Of a DNA stretch of 64,000 nucleotides, positions 9,293 through 17,917 are shown one piece after another. Position 1 is the stretch's first letter, and each line of letters begins with the position of its first letter. Under the pieces are notes generated by a model that did no database searches, was not told the origin of the DNA, and saw only the letters and a program-made list of their open reading frames with translations. Position numbers and translations under genes: made by a program. This stretch comes from a bacterium (GTDB lineage: Bacteria > Zixibacteria > MSB-5A5 > WJJR01), in contig JAKAKI010000075.1 in NCBI GenBank assembly GCA_021813505.1, positions 1 to 64,000 on the forward strand. Reading direction: 5' to 3'.

Positions 9293-10150
9293 ACGAGCGT
9301 AAGAACCTCTCGCAAGTACCGGGACGAAGACCGGTCATTAGATCTGTACCTCAAGGAGATTGGGGAGACTCCGCTTTTGACCGCGGCCGAGGAAGTATCC
9401 CTCGCCAAGCGGATCAAGCAGGGCGATCAAACCGCCCTCGAGAGACTCACCAAGGCGAACCTGCGCTTTGTCGTGTCCGTTGCCAAACAGTATCAGAACC
9501 AGGGCCTGTCCCTGGCCGACTTGATCAATGAGGGCAATATCGGACTGATCAAAGCCGCCAAGCGTTTCGATGAAACGCGCGGATTCAAGTTCATCTCGTA
9601 CGCGGTCTGGTGGATTCGTCAGGCGATCCTGCAGGCGTTGGCCGAGCAGTCGCGCATCGTGCGGCTCCCGCTCAACCGGGTCGGAACGCTCCACAAGATC
9701 GGCAAAGTGGCCTCATCCCTCGAACAGGAATATGGCCGCGAACCGTCGCCGGAGGAGATTGCCAAGGAACTGGAACTCTCCGAGTCCGAGGTGTCCGATA
9801 CGCTGAAAATCTCCAATACGCATCTGTCGTTGGATGCGCCGTTCTCCACGTCCGAGGACAACAGTTTGATCGATGTCCTCGAGGACGAGCTCCAGCCCGC
9901 TCCGGATGAATCGCTACTCAAGGAGTCGCTGCGCGTTGAGATCGAAAAATCCCTCGAGACCCTCACGCCGCGCGAGGCCGAAGTAATCAATCTGTATTTC
10001 GGCTTGTCACATGAAAAGGCGCTGACACTGGAAGAGATCGGTGTGCGCTTTTCCCTGACCCGTGAGCGCGTCCGGCAAATCAAGGAGAAAGCCATCCGGC
10101 GCCTGCGCCATGCGTCGCGCAGCAAGTCTCTGCGCGCCTATCTGGACTGA
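9293..10150 (+). CDS. Group 1/2-type RNA polymerase sigma-70 factor (lacks region 1.1); start codon uncertain
   Basis: Conserved [33 protein letters not shown] (region 1.2), [80 protein letters not shown]. Start placed at ACG 9293 as inference; the ORF track starts at TTG 9377. Confidence 0.9.
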   Translation, partial: TSVRTSRKYRDEDRSLDLYLKEIGETPLLTAAEEVSLAKRIKQGDQTALERLTKANLRFVVSVAKQYQNQGLSLADLINEGNIGLIKAAKRFDETRGFKFISYAVWWIRQAILQALAEQSRIVRLPLNRVGTLHKIGKVASSLEQEYGREPSPEEIAKELELSESEVSDTLKISNTHLSLDAPFSTSEDNSLIDVLEDELQPAPDESLLKESLRVEIEKSLETLTPREAEVINLYFGLSHEKALTLEEIGVRFSLTRERVRQIKEKAIRRLRHASRSKSLRAYLD

Positions 10151-10181
10151 CCGGTCCAGTTCGACAACACAGAAGGCCATC

Positions 10182-10217
10182 AAGCCCCGTCTCGCGTGAG
10201 TGAGACGGGGTTTTTTT
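10182..10217 (+). terminator. Rho-independent terminator
   Basis: ccccgtctc-gcgtgagt-gagacgggg then ttttttt. Confidence 0.85.
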
Positions 10218-10242
10218 CTGGGCGGAGGCGTGTGCGAAATCG

Positions 10243-10379
10243 CCCTCACCCCCGACCCCAGAGGGAGAGGGGAGAAGAACTTTGACTGCGCAACGTCTTC
10301 CGTTTCACGGCAGGCTGCTCCCTCTCCCTTTCACGGCAGGCTGCTCCCTCTCCCTCAGGGAGAGGGTCGGGGTGAGGGT
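10243..10379. repeat. Imperfect inverted repeat containing a 26-bp tandem duplication
   Basis: ccctcacccccgacccc...gggtcggggtgaggg outer arms; tttcacggcaggctgctccctctccc repeated exactly at 10303-10328 and 10329-10354. Confidence 0.8.
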
Positions 10380-10430
10380 GGCTCGGTGCACGGCTATGCC
10401 TTCACCAAGAGCGGACAAATGTCTGCAGAA

Positions 10431-10521
10431 GTGGGAGGGCGAGGCTCCTGCCGAGCCTCTTGTCCGCGCGGAAACAAGGCTCGGCGATCCGCCGCGGCGG
10501 ATCGCCCTCCCGCTCTCCCAC
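10431..10521. repeat. Palindromic dispersed repeat, copy 1 (translates as GEAPAEP/GRGSCRA)
   Basis: gggagggcgaggctcctgccgagcc...gatccgccgcggcggatcgccctccc, near-identical to copy at 13032-13111. Confidence 0.8.
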
Positions 10522-10548
10522 AATTCAGACCATTCTAATTCGTGAACA

Positions 10549-11961
10549 TCACCCCACCGCAGGCGCGGTGTCGGTGGAGTCAGCCCCGGGCTGGGGCAGG
10601 GGAGTGGCTTCTCGACGGACACGTGAATCGGAGTCCGGTGGCGTTTGATCGGTAACCGGAACGGGCAATGAATCCTTGGGGCGTGTGCCGAAGCGGGTCA
10701 TAATGACGGCACCTGATCCGACGGTCACGACCACATATGCAATCAGAATTGCCAGCGCAAAAAGCGCAATCGCGATTAAACGCAACAGGCCGGTACCGGC
10801 CTCAGTTCCCGCTGCCCAGGCCGCCGCCACCGCCACCAATGAGATCGACTGCAGGATGAGATACCCCATGACCGTGCGGGCCAACGGCGTCTTCAAACCC
10901 AGACTCACGTTTTGATCGATCTTCTCGCCAACCAATAGTCCCACGGCCGCCTGTGCCAACACGATCGCTCCCGCAATCATGAGCGGTACCAGGAAGATTA
11001 CGACCGGGATGCCGATGATGGTCACCAACAAGAGGAGGATCGCCGGAATTGCCAGAAGCTGGGCGAGAATCCCCATGAAGAATGATTTGAAGAACGAACT
11101 CTGGATCTTGTCTTTAACCTTCACCACGTTCCGGGCGGCCAGTGCATGTGCCAGGAGAACCAGGAACGTCCAGAATAGCAGGTTCAAGAGAACCAGTACG
11201 GTCATGGTGGTGGCCGGGTCCACAAGACGGGTCACGCCCCACGGCCGACCGAAGATGTTGACTAACACCTCTTGGCGCGTTCCACCAATGCGTCCACCTG
11301 GTTCCTTCACGATGTCCGACGCGATGACATTTTTGCGCACCGAACCGGCGGACCCGACGTGTACCTGACCGAACGGTGCAACCGCATCTTCGCCTACCTG
11401 GCCGTCGACGTTGACGCTGCCGAATACTGAGACGGCGCTCCCCGTCACTTTTCCCTTGATGTCGACCTGCCCGCCGAAAACACAGATGACATCCCCGCGG
11501 ATGATCTCGTCCTCGGCCACAGTGACATCGGTCGTCAAATGGATGATGTCATCGCGATGAATGTCGATTGGCCCGATCACCATGGGTTCGGGCACGCCTC
11601 GAAGGTCCGGAAAGTTGTCCGGTATCTCGATCCGCACCATGCCCGTTCCCAGATGTTGCCGGCGTCCCGAACGGTCGACCACGGTGGCCCCGCTCGCATC
11701 CACGGTTATTTCTGTAGCATAGATCGAATCGGAGCGATCGGCAATCTTGGGAGCCACAACGGCAGCGGACGAGGGATGCGGGACATGACCGCGCACTGCC
11801 GGTGGCGCCTGCGCCAGCGAGGCGGATGACGCCAGCAGCGAAGCCACGATCGTGGCCGCGCATGACTGGAACCCAGAGCCATGACGGCGCCGGGCGCGTG
11901 GGGGCGTGTCAGTATACGCCCCGCCGCCCAAATCCAGACAGTGTCCTTCCCTGATCGTCAT
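10549..11961 (-). CDS. Membrane protein with bactofilin/polymer-forming-like N-terminal repeats and C-terminal TM region
   Basis: VTVAEDEIIRGDVICVFGGQVDIKGKVTGSAVSVFGSVNVDGQVGEDAVAPFGQVHV, followed by hydrophobic segments. Confidence 0.65.
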   Translation of the reverse strand: MTIREGHCLDLGGGAYTDTPPRARRRHGSGFQSCAATIVASLLASSASLAQAPPAVRGHVPHPSSAAVVAPKIADRSDSIYATEITVDASGATVVDRSGRRQHLGTGMVRIEIPDNFPDLRGVPEPMVIGPIDIHRDDIIHLTTDVTVAEDEIIRGDVICVFGGQVDIKGKVTGSAVSVFGSVNVDGQVGEDAVAPFGQVHVGSAGSVRKNVIASDIVKEPGGRIGGTRQEVLVNIFGRPWGVTRLVDPATTMTVLVLLNLLFWTFLVLLAHALAARNVVKVKDKIQSSFFKSFFMGILAQLLAIPAILLLLVTIIGIPVVIFLVPLMIAGAIVLAQAAVGLLVGEKIDQNVSLGLKTPLARTVMGYLILQSISLVAVAAAWAAGTEAGTGLLRLIAIALFALAILIAYVVVTVGSGAVIMTRFGTRPKDSLPVPVTDQTPPDSDSRVRREATPLPQPGADSTDTAPAVG

Positions 11962-11971
11962 CGGGCTTAGC

Positions 11972-13189
11972 CTATAGCTCTCCCAGCAGAATATCGCCCG
12001 AACTCGTGGAAATCTCCAGTTCGCTGGGTCCGTCCCCCAGACGCCCGCTGAGTTCGTGGCGCGAGTGTTTGCGCACTCTCAAACCGGCATCCACTTGAAT
12101 GTCTCCCGAGTTGCTGGAGAGCCGCACATCACTGACTTCCTTGGCGTTCACATAGACTTTGACGGAGCCGGAAACTGTCTCGCACGCCAGACGGCCTGTT
12201 GACTTGGCCGAACGGACGGTCAGATCGCCGGAGACGGAATGCAGATCAAAACTGCCGCCCTCGTTCTCGACTGTGATCTGGCCCGACGTGGTATTTCCGG
12301 CGACGGTTCCCTTGACTTGTTTGACGAGAATGTCCCCCGACGTGGTCGATGCATCGACATCGCCCGCCACCCCAGCCGCGGTCAGTGAGCCGGAAACTGT
12401 CTCGGCCTTCAGCGTGCTGCCGCAAATGTCGACGTCGACGTCGCCGGATACGGTCTCCGCGTGTACGGGGCCACGGCAATCGGAAACGTGAACGCCGCCG
12501 GAGACAGCAGTGGCTCGGACGCGCGATGACACTCTTTCTGCCGTGACATCACCAGAGACAGAATTGATCTGGATCGGCCCGGAAGTCCCGGTGATGCGTG
12601 CCTCACCCGAAACGCTCGACATTTCACCGGTCGCGCCACTGGGGCCGTGGACATGGAAGCTGACACTGATCGAACGCGACCTTCCGAACAAATCCTGCAG
12701 CCAGTGATTGAAATCACGCCGGTGCTTTACGACAGCCTCGAGCAATCCATCGCTGCCTTCGACCCGGATACCGATCTGATCGCGGATTTCCTTCGCCTCG
12801 GCTTCGTCTCTGGCGCGGACCAAAACGATGATATCCACCGTGGCCTTTGTTCCGGCCGTTGCCGTGTAGGAGACGTCGCCGTTGACGGTCTCCAGATTGA
12901 TATCCGGCGCCGATCCGACTTCGAATGTCTTGGTGTCGGTCAGCCGGAATTCCTCCAGCGCCGAAGCCGGCGAGCTCGCGGCAATAACGATGAGGATCGC
13001 CGAGAGCGATGCCGCAGCGAAGCTCGTGGAAGGGAGGGAGAGGCTCCTGCCGAGCCATGATCTCGCGCGCTGAGAGAGGATCGGCAGTCCGCCGTGGCGG
13101 ATCGCCCTCCCAGATTTCCGTTCAACGATTGGGCTGCCAGCATTCACCGGGTGCCGCTTGCGTCCCTGAATCAGATTCCCAGTTCCCAT
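11972..13189 (-). CDS. DUF4097-family secreted protein
   Basis: Repetitive SVSGDV/ETVSGDVDV/TTSGDILV beta repeats; ATG at 13189 (minus) preceded by gaggagga. Confidence 0.75.
   Translation of the reverse strand: MGTGNLIQGRKRHPVNAGSPIVERKSGRAIRHGGLPILSQRARSWLGRSLSLPSTSFAAASLSAILIVIAASSPASALEEFRLTDTKTFEVGSAPDINLETVNGDVSYTATAGTKATVDIIVLVRARDEAEAKEIRDQIGIRVEGSDGLLEAVVKHRRDFNHWLQDLFGRSRSISVSFHVHGPSGATGEMSSVSGEARITGTSGPIQINSVSGDVTAERVSSRVRATAVSGGVHVSDCRGPVHAETVSGDVDVDICGSTLKAETVSGSLTAAGVAGDVDASTTSGDILVKQVKGTVAGNTTSGQITVENEGGSFDLHSVSGDLTVRSAKSTGRLACETVSGSVKVYVNAKEVSDVRLSSNSGDIQVDAGLRVRKHSRHELSGRLGDGPSELEISTSSGDILLGEL
13032..13111. repeat. Palindromic dispersed repeat, copy 2, inside the 5' coding region of the DUF4097 gene
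   Basis: gggagggagaggctcctgccgagcc...cagtccgccgtggcggatcgccctccc, aligns with 10431-10521. Confidence 0.8.
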
Positions 13190-13254
13190 CTTGGGTCCTC
13201 CTCGAATCGCGCGTTGGTCCCACGGCTGTAGAGGCTCAGCCGCAGGGCCGACCC

Positions 13255-13824
13255 TCAGGTCCAAATCGACTTCAGCTTCTTCTTGAGCAGCTCGCGAGCC
13301 CGGAAAATGCGCGCTTTGACCGTGCCCACTGGCAGCCCAAGCTGATCGGCGATCTCTTCGTACGATTTGTCCTGCTGATGGCGCAGGACGATGACTTCGC
13401 GGTATTTCGGGGGCAGAGACGAGATGGCGTCCTGGATGGTGATTTCGCGGCGCCGCCGGTACAGATTCTCTTCGGGATTCTGCGACCAGTCCGGTACCTC
13501 AAAGCCGACCTCCCCGTCTTTCGTCTGGATAGGTTTGTCCAGCGACAGGGCTTCGATCCGCTTCTTGCGCAGAAAGTCGATGGCGTTGTTGGCGGCGATT
13601 TTGTAGAGCCATGTCGAGAACCGGTACTCGAAGCGGTAGGTCGCCAGCGACCCAAACGCTTTCATGAACGTCTCTTGCACCAGGTCAGCCGACTCGTCAG
13701 GATTCCGCACGATCTTGAAGATCACGTGGTAGATCGACTGACGGTGCCGGTTCAGGAGGTCCCGGTACGCCCGCTGATCACCACCCAATGCTTGTTTGAT
13801 CAACTGCTCGTCCGACTCGGCCAC
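13255..13824 (-). CDS. ECF-type RNA polymerase sigma factor (RpoE-like)
   Basis: DESADLVQETFMKAFGSLATYRFEYRFSTWLYKIAANNAIDFLRKKR...LPPKYREVIVLRHQQDKSYEEIADQLGLPVGTVKARIFRARELLKKKL. Confidence 0.93.
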   Translation of the reverse strand: MAESDEQLIKQALGGDQRAYRDLLNRHRQSIYHVIFKIVRNPDESADLVQETFMKAFGSLATYRFEYRFSTWLYKIAANNAIDFLRKKRIEALSLDKPIQTKDGEVGFEVPDWSQNPEENLYRRRREITIQDAISSLPPKYREVIVLRHQQDKSYEEIADQLGLPVGTVKARIFRARELLKKKLKSIWT

Positions 13825-13960
13825 CTGGCTACCCGCACTTCGAGTTTACGATGTCTCAGACACAATGTTTCGCCCCGGTCGTGGCGGAAGCCACGCCGGG
13901 GGGCCATCCATAATACAAAGGGGACAATAGATAGGCCATTGGAAAGGGAGTATGGCCGGT

Positions 13961-14629
13961 TCACGTTGCGGATTTACCTTTGTTCCTGTTCCTGTGCCGG
14001 TGTCGGTAGAGCCTTTCGGTGAATCCGCCCTCCCTTTCGAAGGAATGGGCCTGGGCGCGTAGCTGCTGATCAAGGAAATAGCAGCACAGGTTCAACAGCG
14101 AGAGCGCAGCGTTGGCGACGAAGACTTCGGGAGCGAAAGGTTCCGGTGGACTGACACGGACAGGCACGGACGAAGTTGACTCGGGAGCGTTTCCGTGCTT
14201 GTCTGTGTCTGTCCGTGTCAGCCCTATCGATCTACGCCGCTCATCACCAACCCAAGTCCGCACCTCCTCCAACGTAGAGCACTTCTTACTCTTGAATCGC
14301 TTGAGTGCGGGATGCTCCGGTACCCACTGCGGCAAGCCCTGCTGTCTCAAGAATTCTTCATAATCTAATCGCAGTTCTTCCAGACTGGCTCTTGCAACGT
14401 TCGTCAACTTTAGTTCCATCTTCTTGGATGTTCCCGACAGTTGACTCCCCTCCGCAATGTTCTGCACACCGCTTCGGGCTGCCTGAACCATCTGGTCCCG
14501 TGTCCGGCCTCGCCTGTCAACGAATTGATCACAGAAACGAACCGTCAGGTCATAGACTAGCTGAGCAATTCGAAAGGACTTGAGCTTTCTATAGCCACCA
14601 TGCTTCGGGATCAGCGATTCATCAGGCAT
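13961..14629 (-). CDS. Four helix bundle (23S IVS-like) protein with suffix domain
   Basis: TRDQMVQAARSGVQNIAEGSQLSGTSKKMELKLTNVARASLEELRLDYEEFLR and C-term ANAALSLLNLCCYFLDQQLRAQAHSFEREGGFTERLYRHR. Confidence 0.85.
   Translation of the reverse strand: MPDESLIPKHGGYRKLKSFRIAQLVYDLTVRFCDQFVDRRGRTRDQMVQAARSGVQNIAEGSQLSGTSKKMELKLTNVARASLEELRLDYEEFLRQQGLPQWVPEHPALKRFKSKKCSTLEEVRTWVGDERRRSIGLTRTDTDKHGNAPESTSSVPVRVSPPEPFAPEVFVANAALSLLNLCCYFLDQQLRAQAHSFEREGGFTERLYRHRHRNRNKGKSAT
14151..14221. repeat. Inverted repeat within four-helix-bundle gene
   Basis: ctgacacggac (14151-14161) and gtccgtgtcag (14211-14221), 11-bp perfect arms. Confidence 0.75.
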
Positions 14630-14630
14630 T

Positions 14631-15140
14631 TCAGATCAGCCCCTTCCCCATCACCACGCTCCGATACGTCTTCCCCGGCCACTGCACGGTTGTGACCTCG
14701 TGATAGCCATGGCGCTCGTAGTAGTCGATCAGTTCCGTTGCCGGCTCGGCTGTGTCGAGCAGCAATTCCGCAAATCCGTTTTCACCAGCCCATGTTTCGG
14801 CCGCCGACAATAGGGCTGATCCAATACCTTTTCCCTGAAGCTCCGGTGCGACTGCAAACTGATGGATGGTGGCGACACCCGGCTTGTTGAAGTGGGGGCA
14901 GACTGAGTCGGTGTGGGTTCCACGGACTACAATCGTGCCAGCCAAGTCAGAACCCACGGTCGCCATAAAGCATGTCCCCCACGCCGCCCGCTGCGCGGTG
15001 ACCTCAGGCGTCTGATCGACGGCGGTGAAGTTGAGCCCGCGCGCGCCCAACGGCGCGTAGGCGCGATGGATCAACTCTGTGAGTGCTTCAATTGAATCGC
15101 TCTCGGCGAGGCGGCGTATGCATAGTTCTGCAGAGGTCAT
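14631..15140 (-). CDS. GNAT family N-acetyltransferase
   Basis: IHQFAVAPELQGKGIGSALLSAAETWAGENGFAELLLDTAEPATELIDYYERHGYHEV. Confidence 0.88.
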   Translation of the reverse strand: MTSAELCIRRLAESDSIEALTELIHRAYAPLGARGLNFTAVDQTPEVTAQRAAWGTCFMATVGSDLAGTIVVRGTHTDSVCPHFNKPGVATIHQFAVAPELQGKGIGSALLSAAETWAGENGFAELLLDTAEPATELIDYYERHGYHEVTTVQWPGKTYRSVVMGKGLI

Positions 15141-15478
15141 CGGAGTTCGGTCATGATACGAAGTGCCTATTCGGCAGGGACACGAATTCGGAGACCCGTC
15201 TGGGCCAAAGTCGCTCAGCCAGTGGTGAGGCCGCTCCCTATTGAGTGGGAAGCGCCCCATTAGGTCCCCCCGTACGATCTTTCTCCTTACCTGACGCGCT
15301 CATTTAACTCTTTGCATTTCAATATGTTAGCGAATTAAATCCACGCCCGCTCTACCGGCAAGCCCCTTGCGATGGCCTAAAGCAGGTGAAACCTGCCGTT
15401 TGGCGGGCCGATAATATCCCTGGGGGAATAGCAGCCCGCTTACCTCGGGGACATCAGGTTCTCGGAGGGAGAGCGGAC

Positions 15479-15619
15479 ATGACCAAGCAGCGTAAATCCG
15501 GGTTGAGACGGCGGCAAAAAGCGTACTGGCATCTGTATGCCTTACAAAATCTCAACTCAGAGAAGTTCATCAAAGTGGTCGACAAGATTCTGAAGAATGA
15601 GTTCCACCTGATAAAATAG
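15479..15619 (+). CDS. Small basic protein of unknown function (46 aa)
   Basis: MTKQRKSGLRRRQKAYWHLYALQNLNSEKFIKVVDKILKNEFHLIK; ATG preceded by ggaggga. Confidence 0.5.
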   Translation: MTKQRKSGLRRRQKAYWHLYALQNLNSEKFIKVVDKILKNEFHLIK

Positions 15620-15796
15620 GACCAGCGGTCCCAACCCGCACGCCGCAACTTTGTATAACAGTCCATGCAGGGATCGCTACCCCTGAAAGGGGGCTTGGTT
15701 GACAGGACAGGGATTGTCTTCTTGGGGCGCAGTTCGGCGTCTAACTCATTTGCATATAAGGCGTTGGGTGTTGGGCAACCAACCGCCAATCTTTCT

Positions 15797-15825
15797 CTTG
15801 ACAACCTAAAGGGCGGGAAATATCC
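15797..15825 (+). promoter_or_regulatory. Sigma-70 type promoter upstream of M23 peptidase gene
   Basis: TTGACA (15797-15802), 17 bp, TATCCT (15820-15825). Confidence 0.65.
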
Positions 15826-15876
15826 TGCCGCGGCTTTTGGCTGAACGGATTTCGGCCAGAGGGGAGTTGGGAACGG

Positions 15877-16821
15877 ATGAAACTGGCGGGCAAGTACCAT
15901 TTCATGGTGATTCCACCATCAACTGATGGTGTGCGCCAATTTACTATTCCACAATGGATCGTACCGAGTGCTATCAGCGCTTCTGCACTTTTGATCGCCA
16001 TCACAGTGATCTTGAGCTTCCTTGCGGCACGTAACGTTTCTCGCGCTGAACGGCTCGATTCGCAGGTTATTGAGAACATCACACTTCGGACCCAACTGTC
16101 CGATCTGACCCGGGATCTGTCGGTACTTCGCAAGCAACTGGCAGTTCTGGAAGAGTCCGAGAAGCGGGTGCGCATGGTCTTTGGGCTCCCGGAGATCAGC
16201 CCGGCGGTCCGGGCTCTGGGCACTGGCGGGTCGGTTGTCCCGTTCGCCTCATCTCCGAGCGCCCTGGACTTGCAGACATATAATGTCGAGTCCGAGGTCG
16301 ATCGTCTCCTCCGCCGCTGCTCGTTTGAACGGGAGAATTACGACGCAATCTATCAGGAATTGCTCCACCGCAAGGACCGGCTCGATTGCACACCGTCAGT
16401 CTATCCATTGAATGGATACTTGGCGCGCGGTTTCGGGGTGAAGCCGGATCCGTTCACGGGTGAAAACCGTTTGCACAGCGGCCTCGATATCGCGGCCAGC
16501 AGCGGCACGCCGGTGCATGCCACCGCTGACGGGCGGGTCGAATCAGCAGAGTATCAGCCCCAATTCGGCAATCTGATCACATTGGACCATGGCAATGGGA
16601 TTGAGACTTGCTATGGCCATCTCTCCCGATTCGCCGTCAAGGCCAAAGCCAAGGTACGCCGTGGCGACATCATTGGTTATGTCGGCAACACCGGCTATTC
16701 CACTGGACCGCACTGCCATTACGAGGTCCACATCAACGGCCGCGCCGTCAACCCGCTGAACTACGTTTGCAGCGGCTATAACCTCGCCGCCCTCCCGGTG
16801 TCGTCGGTCGCAAATCAGTAA
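15877..16821 (+). CDS. M23 family (LytM) metallopeptidase, membrane-anchored
   Basis: N-term TM; coiled region; HSGLDIAASSGTPVHATADGRVESAEYQPQFGNLITLDHGNGIETCYGHLS...GPHCHYEVHINGRAVNPLNYV. Confidence 0.92.
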   Translation: MKLAGKYHFMVIPPSTDGVRQFTIPQWIVPSAISASALLIAITVILSFLAARNVSRAERLDSQVIENITLRTQLSDLTRDLSVLRKQLAVLEESEKRVRMVFGLPEISPAVRALGTGGSVVPFASSPSALDLQTYNVESEVDRLLRRCSFERENYDAIYQELLHRKDRLDCTPSVYPLNGYLARGFGVKPDPFTGENRLHSGLDIAASSGTPVHATADGRVESAEYQPQFGNLITLDHGNGIETCYGHLSRFAVKAKAKVRRGDIIGYVGNTGYSTGPHCHYEVHINGRAVNPLNYVCSGYNLAALPVSSVANQ

Positions 16822-16844
16822 GACCAACTTCGAGCGTTCTGACT

Positions 16845-16875
16845 GGGGGCACGGGATTCCGTGCCCTTCTTTTTT
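16845..16875 (+). terminator. Rho-independent terminator
   Basis: gggcacgg-gatt-ccgtgccc then ttctttttt. Confidence 0.85.
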
Positions 16876-17051
16876 GACGGGTTTGAGGTGAACCGGAATC
16901 AGGCTAAGCCTGGCGAAATGCCATACCCGGGTCACTTTCTTGCGATCATTTCAAAAAATTTTATACGATCTTATAGGCCGCCCCGTTGTATGTTGTTTGA
17001 AGGTGCGCGAATCTTTTTGAGGACGCCCTTGTTGTTGTATTGGGATCAGTG

Positions 17052-17777
17052 ATGTCGAAACGGAAGACGACAACCGAACGCCCCAAACGTCCCCGCCCGC
17101 CCAAATCGGCCGGGGAACGGCCCCCTGTTGCCACGGCGCGAGTCCCGGCACCGGTGCTCCCTATAGAGCCACCGGACGACGAAAACGACGAGACCCATAT
17201 TAAAGAGGTCATCAAAGAGGTTCAGGCCGGCAAGGGCCATCTCTTCCGCGAGATTATCGACCGCTACCGCTCCCAAGTCACCGGGATCGCGTTCAAGATG
17301 GTTGGCGACTACGACGACGCCAAAGACATAACGCAGATGGTCTTCGTGAAGACCTTCTACAATATCAACCGTTTCGATGCCACGAAGCGATTCTCCACCT
17401 GGCTGTACCGGATCGCGGTCAATGCGTCCATCGATTACATCCGCAAGTTCAAGAAGCACAAGTTCGAGGAGCTCGATGATCTGACCGAGCCACGAGACGC
17501 GCCGCTCCAGACGCAGACTCCCGAACAGGTTTACCGCCTCAAGGAGTTGCGTGAATACGTCCTCAAAGCCGCGCGCAAGCTCAACGAGAAGCAGTACACG
17601 GCGTTCGTGCTCAAGGACCTCGAGGGCCTGGATATCGACGAAATCGCCCAGATCATGGGCATGCCCCAGGCCACCGTGCGCTGGTATCTCCATCGGGCGC
17701 GCAAGCACTTGCGCACCGACCTTCGCCGCCACTTCGGCCCGATTCTCAACAAACTGGGTATCATCGACCACTCTTGA
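17052..17777 (+). CDS. ECF-type sigma-70 factor with Pro/Arg-rich N-terminal extension
   Basis: DDAKDITQMVFVKTFYNINRFDATKRFSTWLYRIAVNASIDYIRK...DLEGLDIDEIAQIMGMPQATVRWYLHRARKHLR. Confidence 0.9.
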   Translation: MSKRKTTTERPKRPRPPKSAGERPPVATARVPAPVLPIEPPDDENDETHIKEVIKEVQAGKGHLFREIIDRYRSQVTGIAFKMVGDYDDAKDITQMVFVKTFYNINRFDATKRFSTWLYRIAVNASIDYIRKFKKHKFEELDDLTEPRDAPLQTQTPEQVYRLKELREYVLKAARKLNEKQYTAFVLKDLEGLDIDEIAQIMGMPQATVRWYLHRARKHLRTDLRRHFGPILNKLGIIDHS

Positions 17778-17917
17778 TGACCCGGCCCGGCCAGACTCGT
17801 CTGGTCACGAAATCCGCGAGTGGGCAGGTCTCTCCTCTCTGACTGCCGTTAGCGGTTGCAAGGGAACGGGTCTGCCATATATTGGTGATCCCGTATGAGG
17901 CTGACGCAAAGGAGGGA

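Noticed and set aside
10200-10648. Small ORFs 10200-10538, 10282-10545, 10305-10622 and 10460-10648
   Set aside because: Translations of palindromic repeats (LTPTLSLRERE, GEAPAEP, GRGSCRA), a known source of spurious gene calls.
13009-14022. 337-aa plus-strand ORF
   Set aside because: Antisense to the ECF sigma and DUF4097 genes, and its N-term is the palindromic repeat translation (GRGSCRAMISRAERGSAVRRGGSPSQ).
15340-15478. c-di-GMP-I (GEMM) or cobalamin riboswitch
   Set aside because: Only short resemblance (GGCCTAAA, GNRA-like loop); motif order does not match the consensus.
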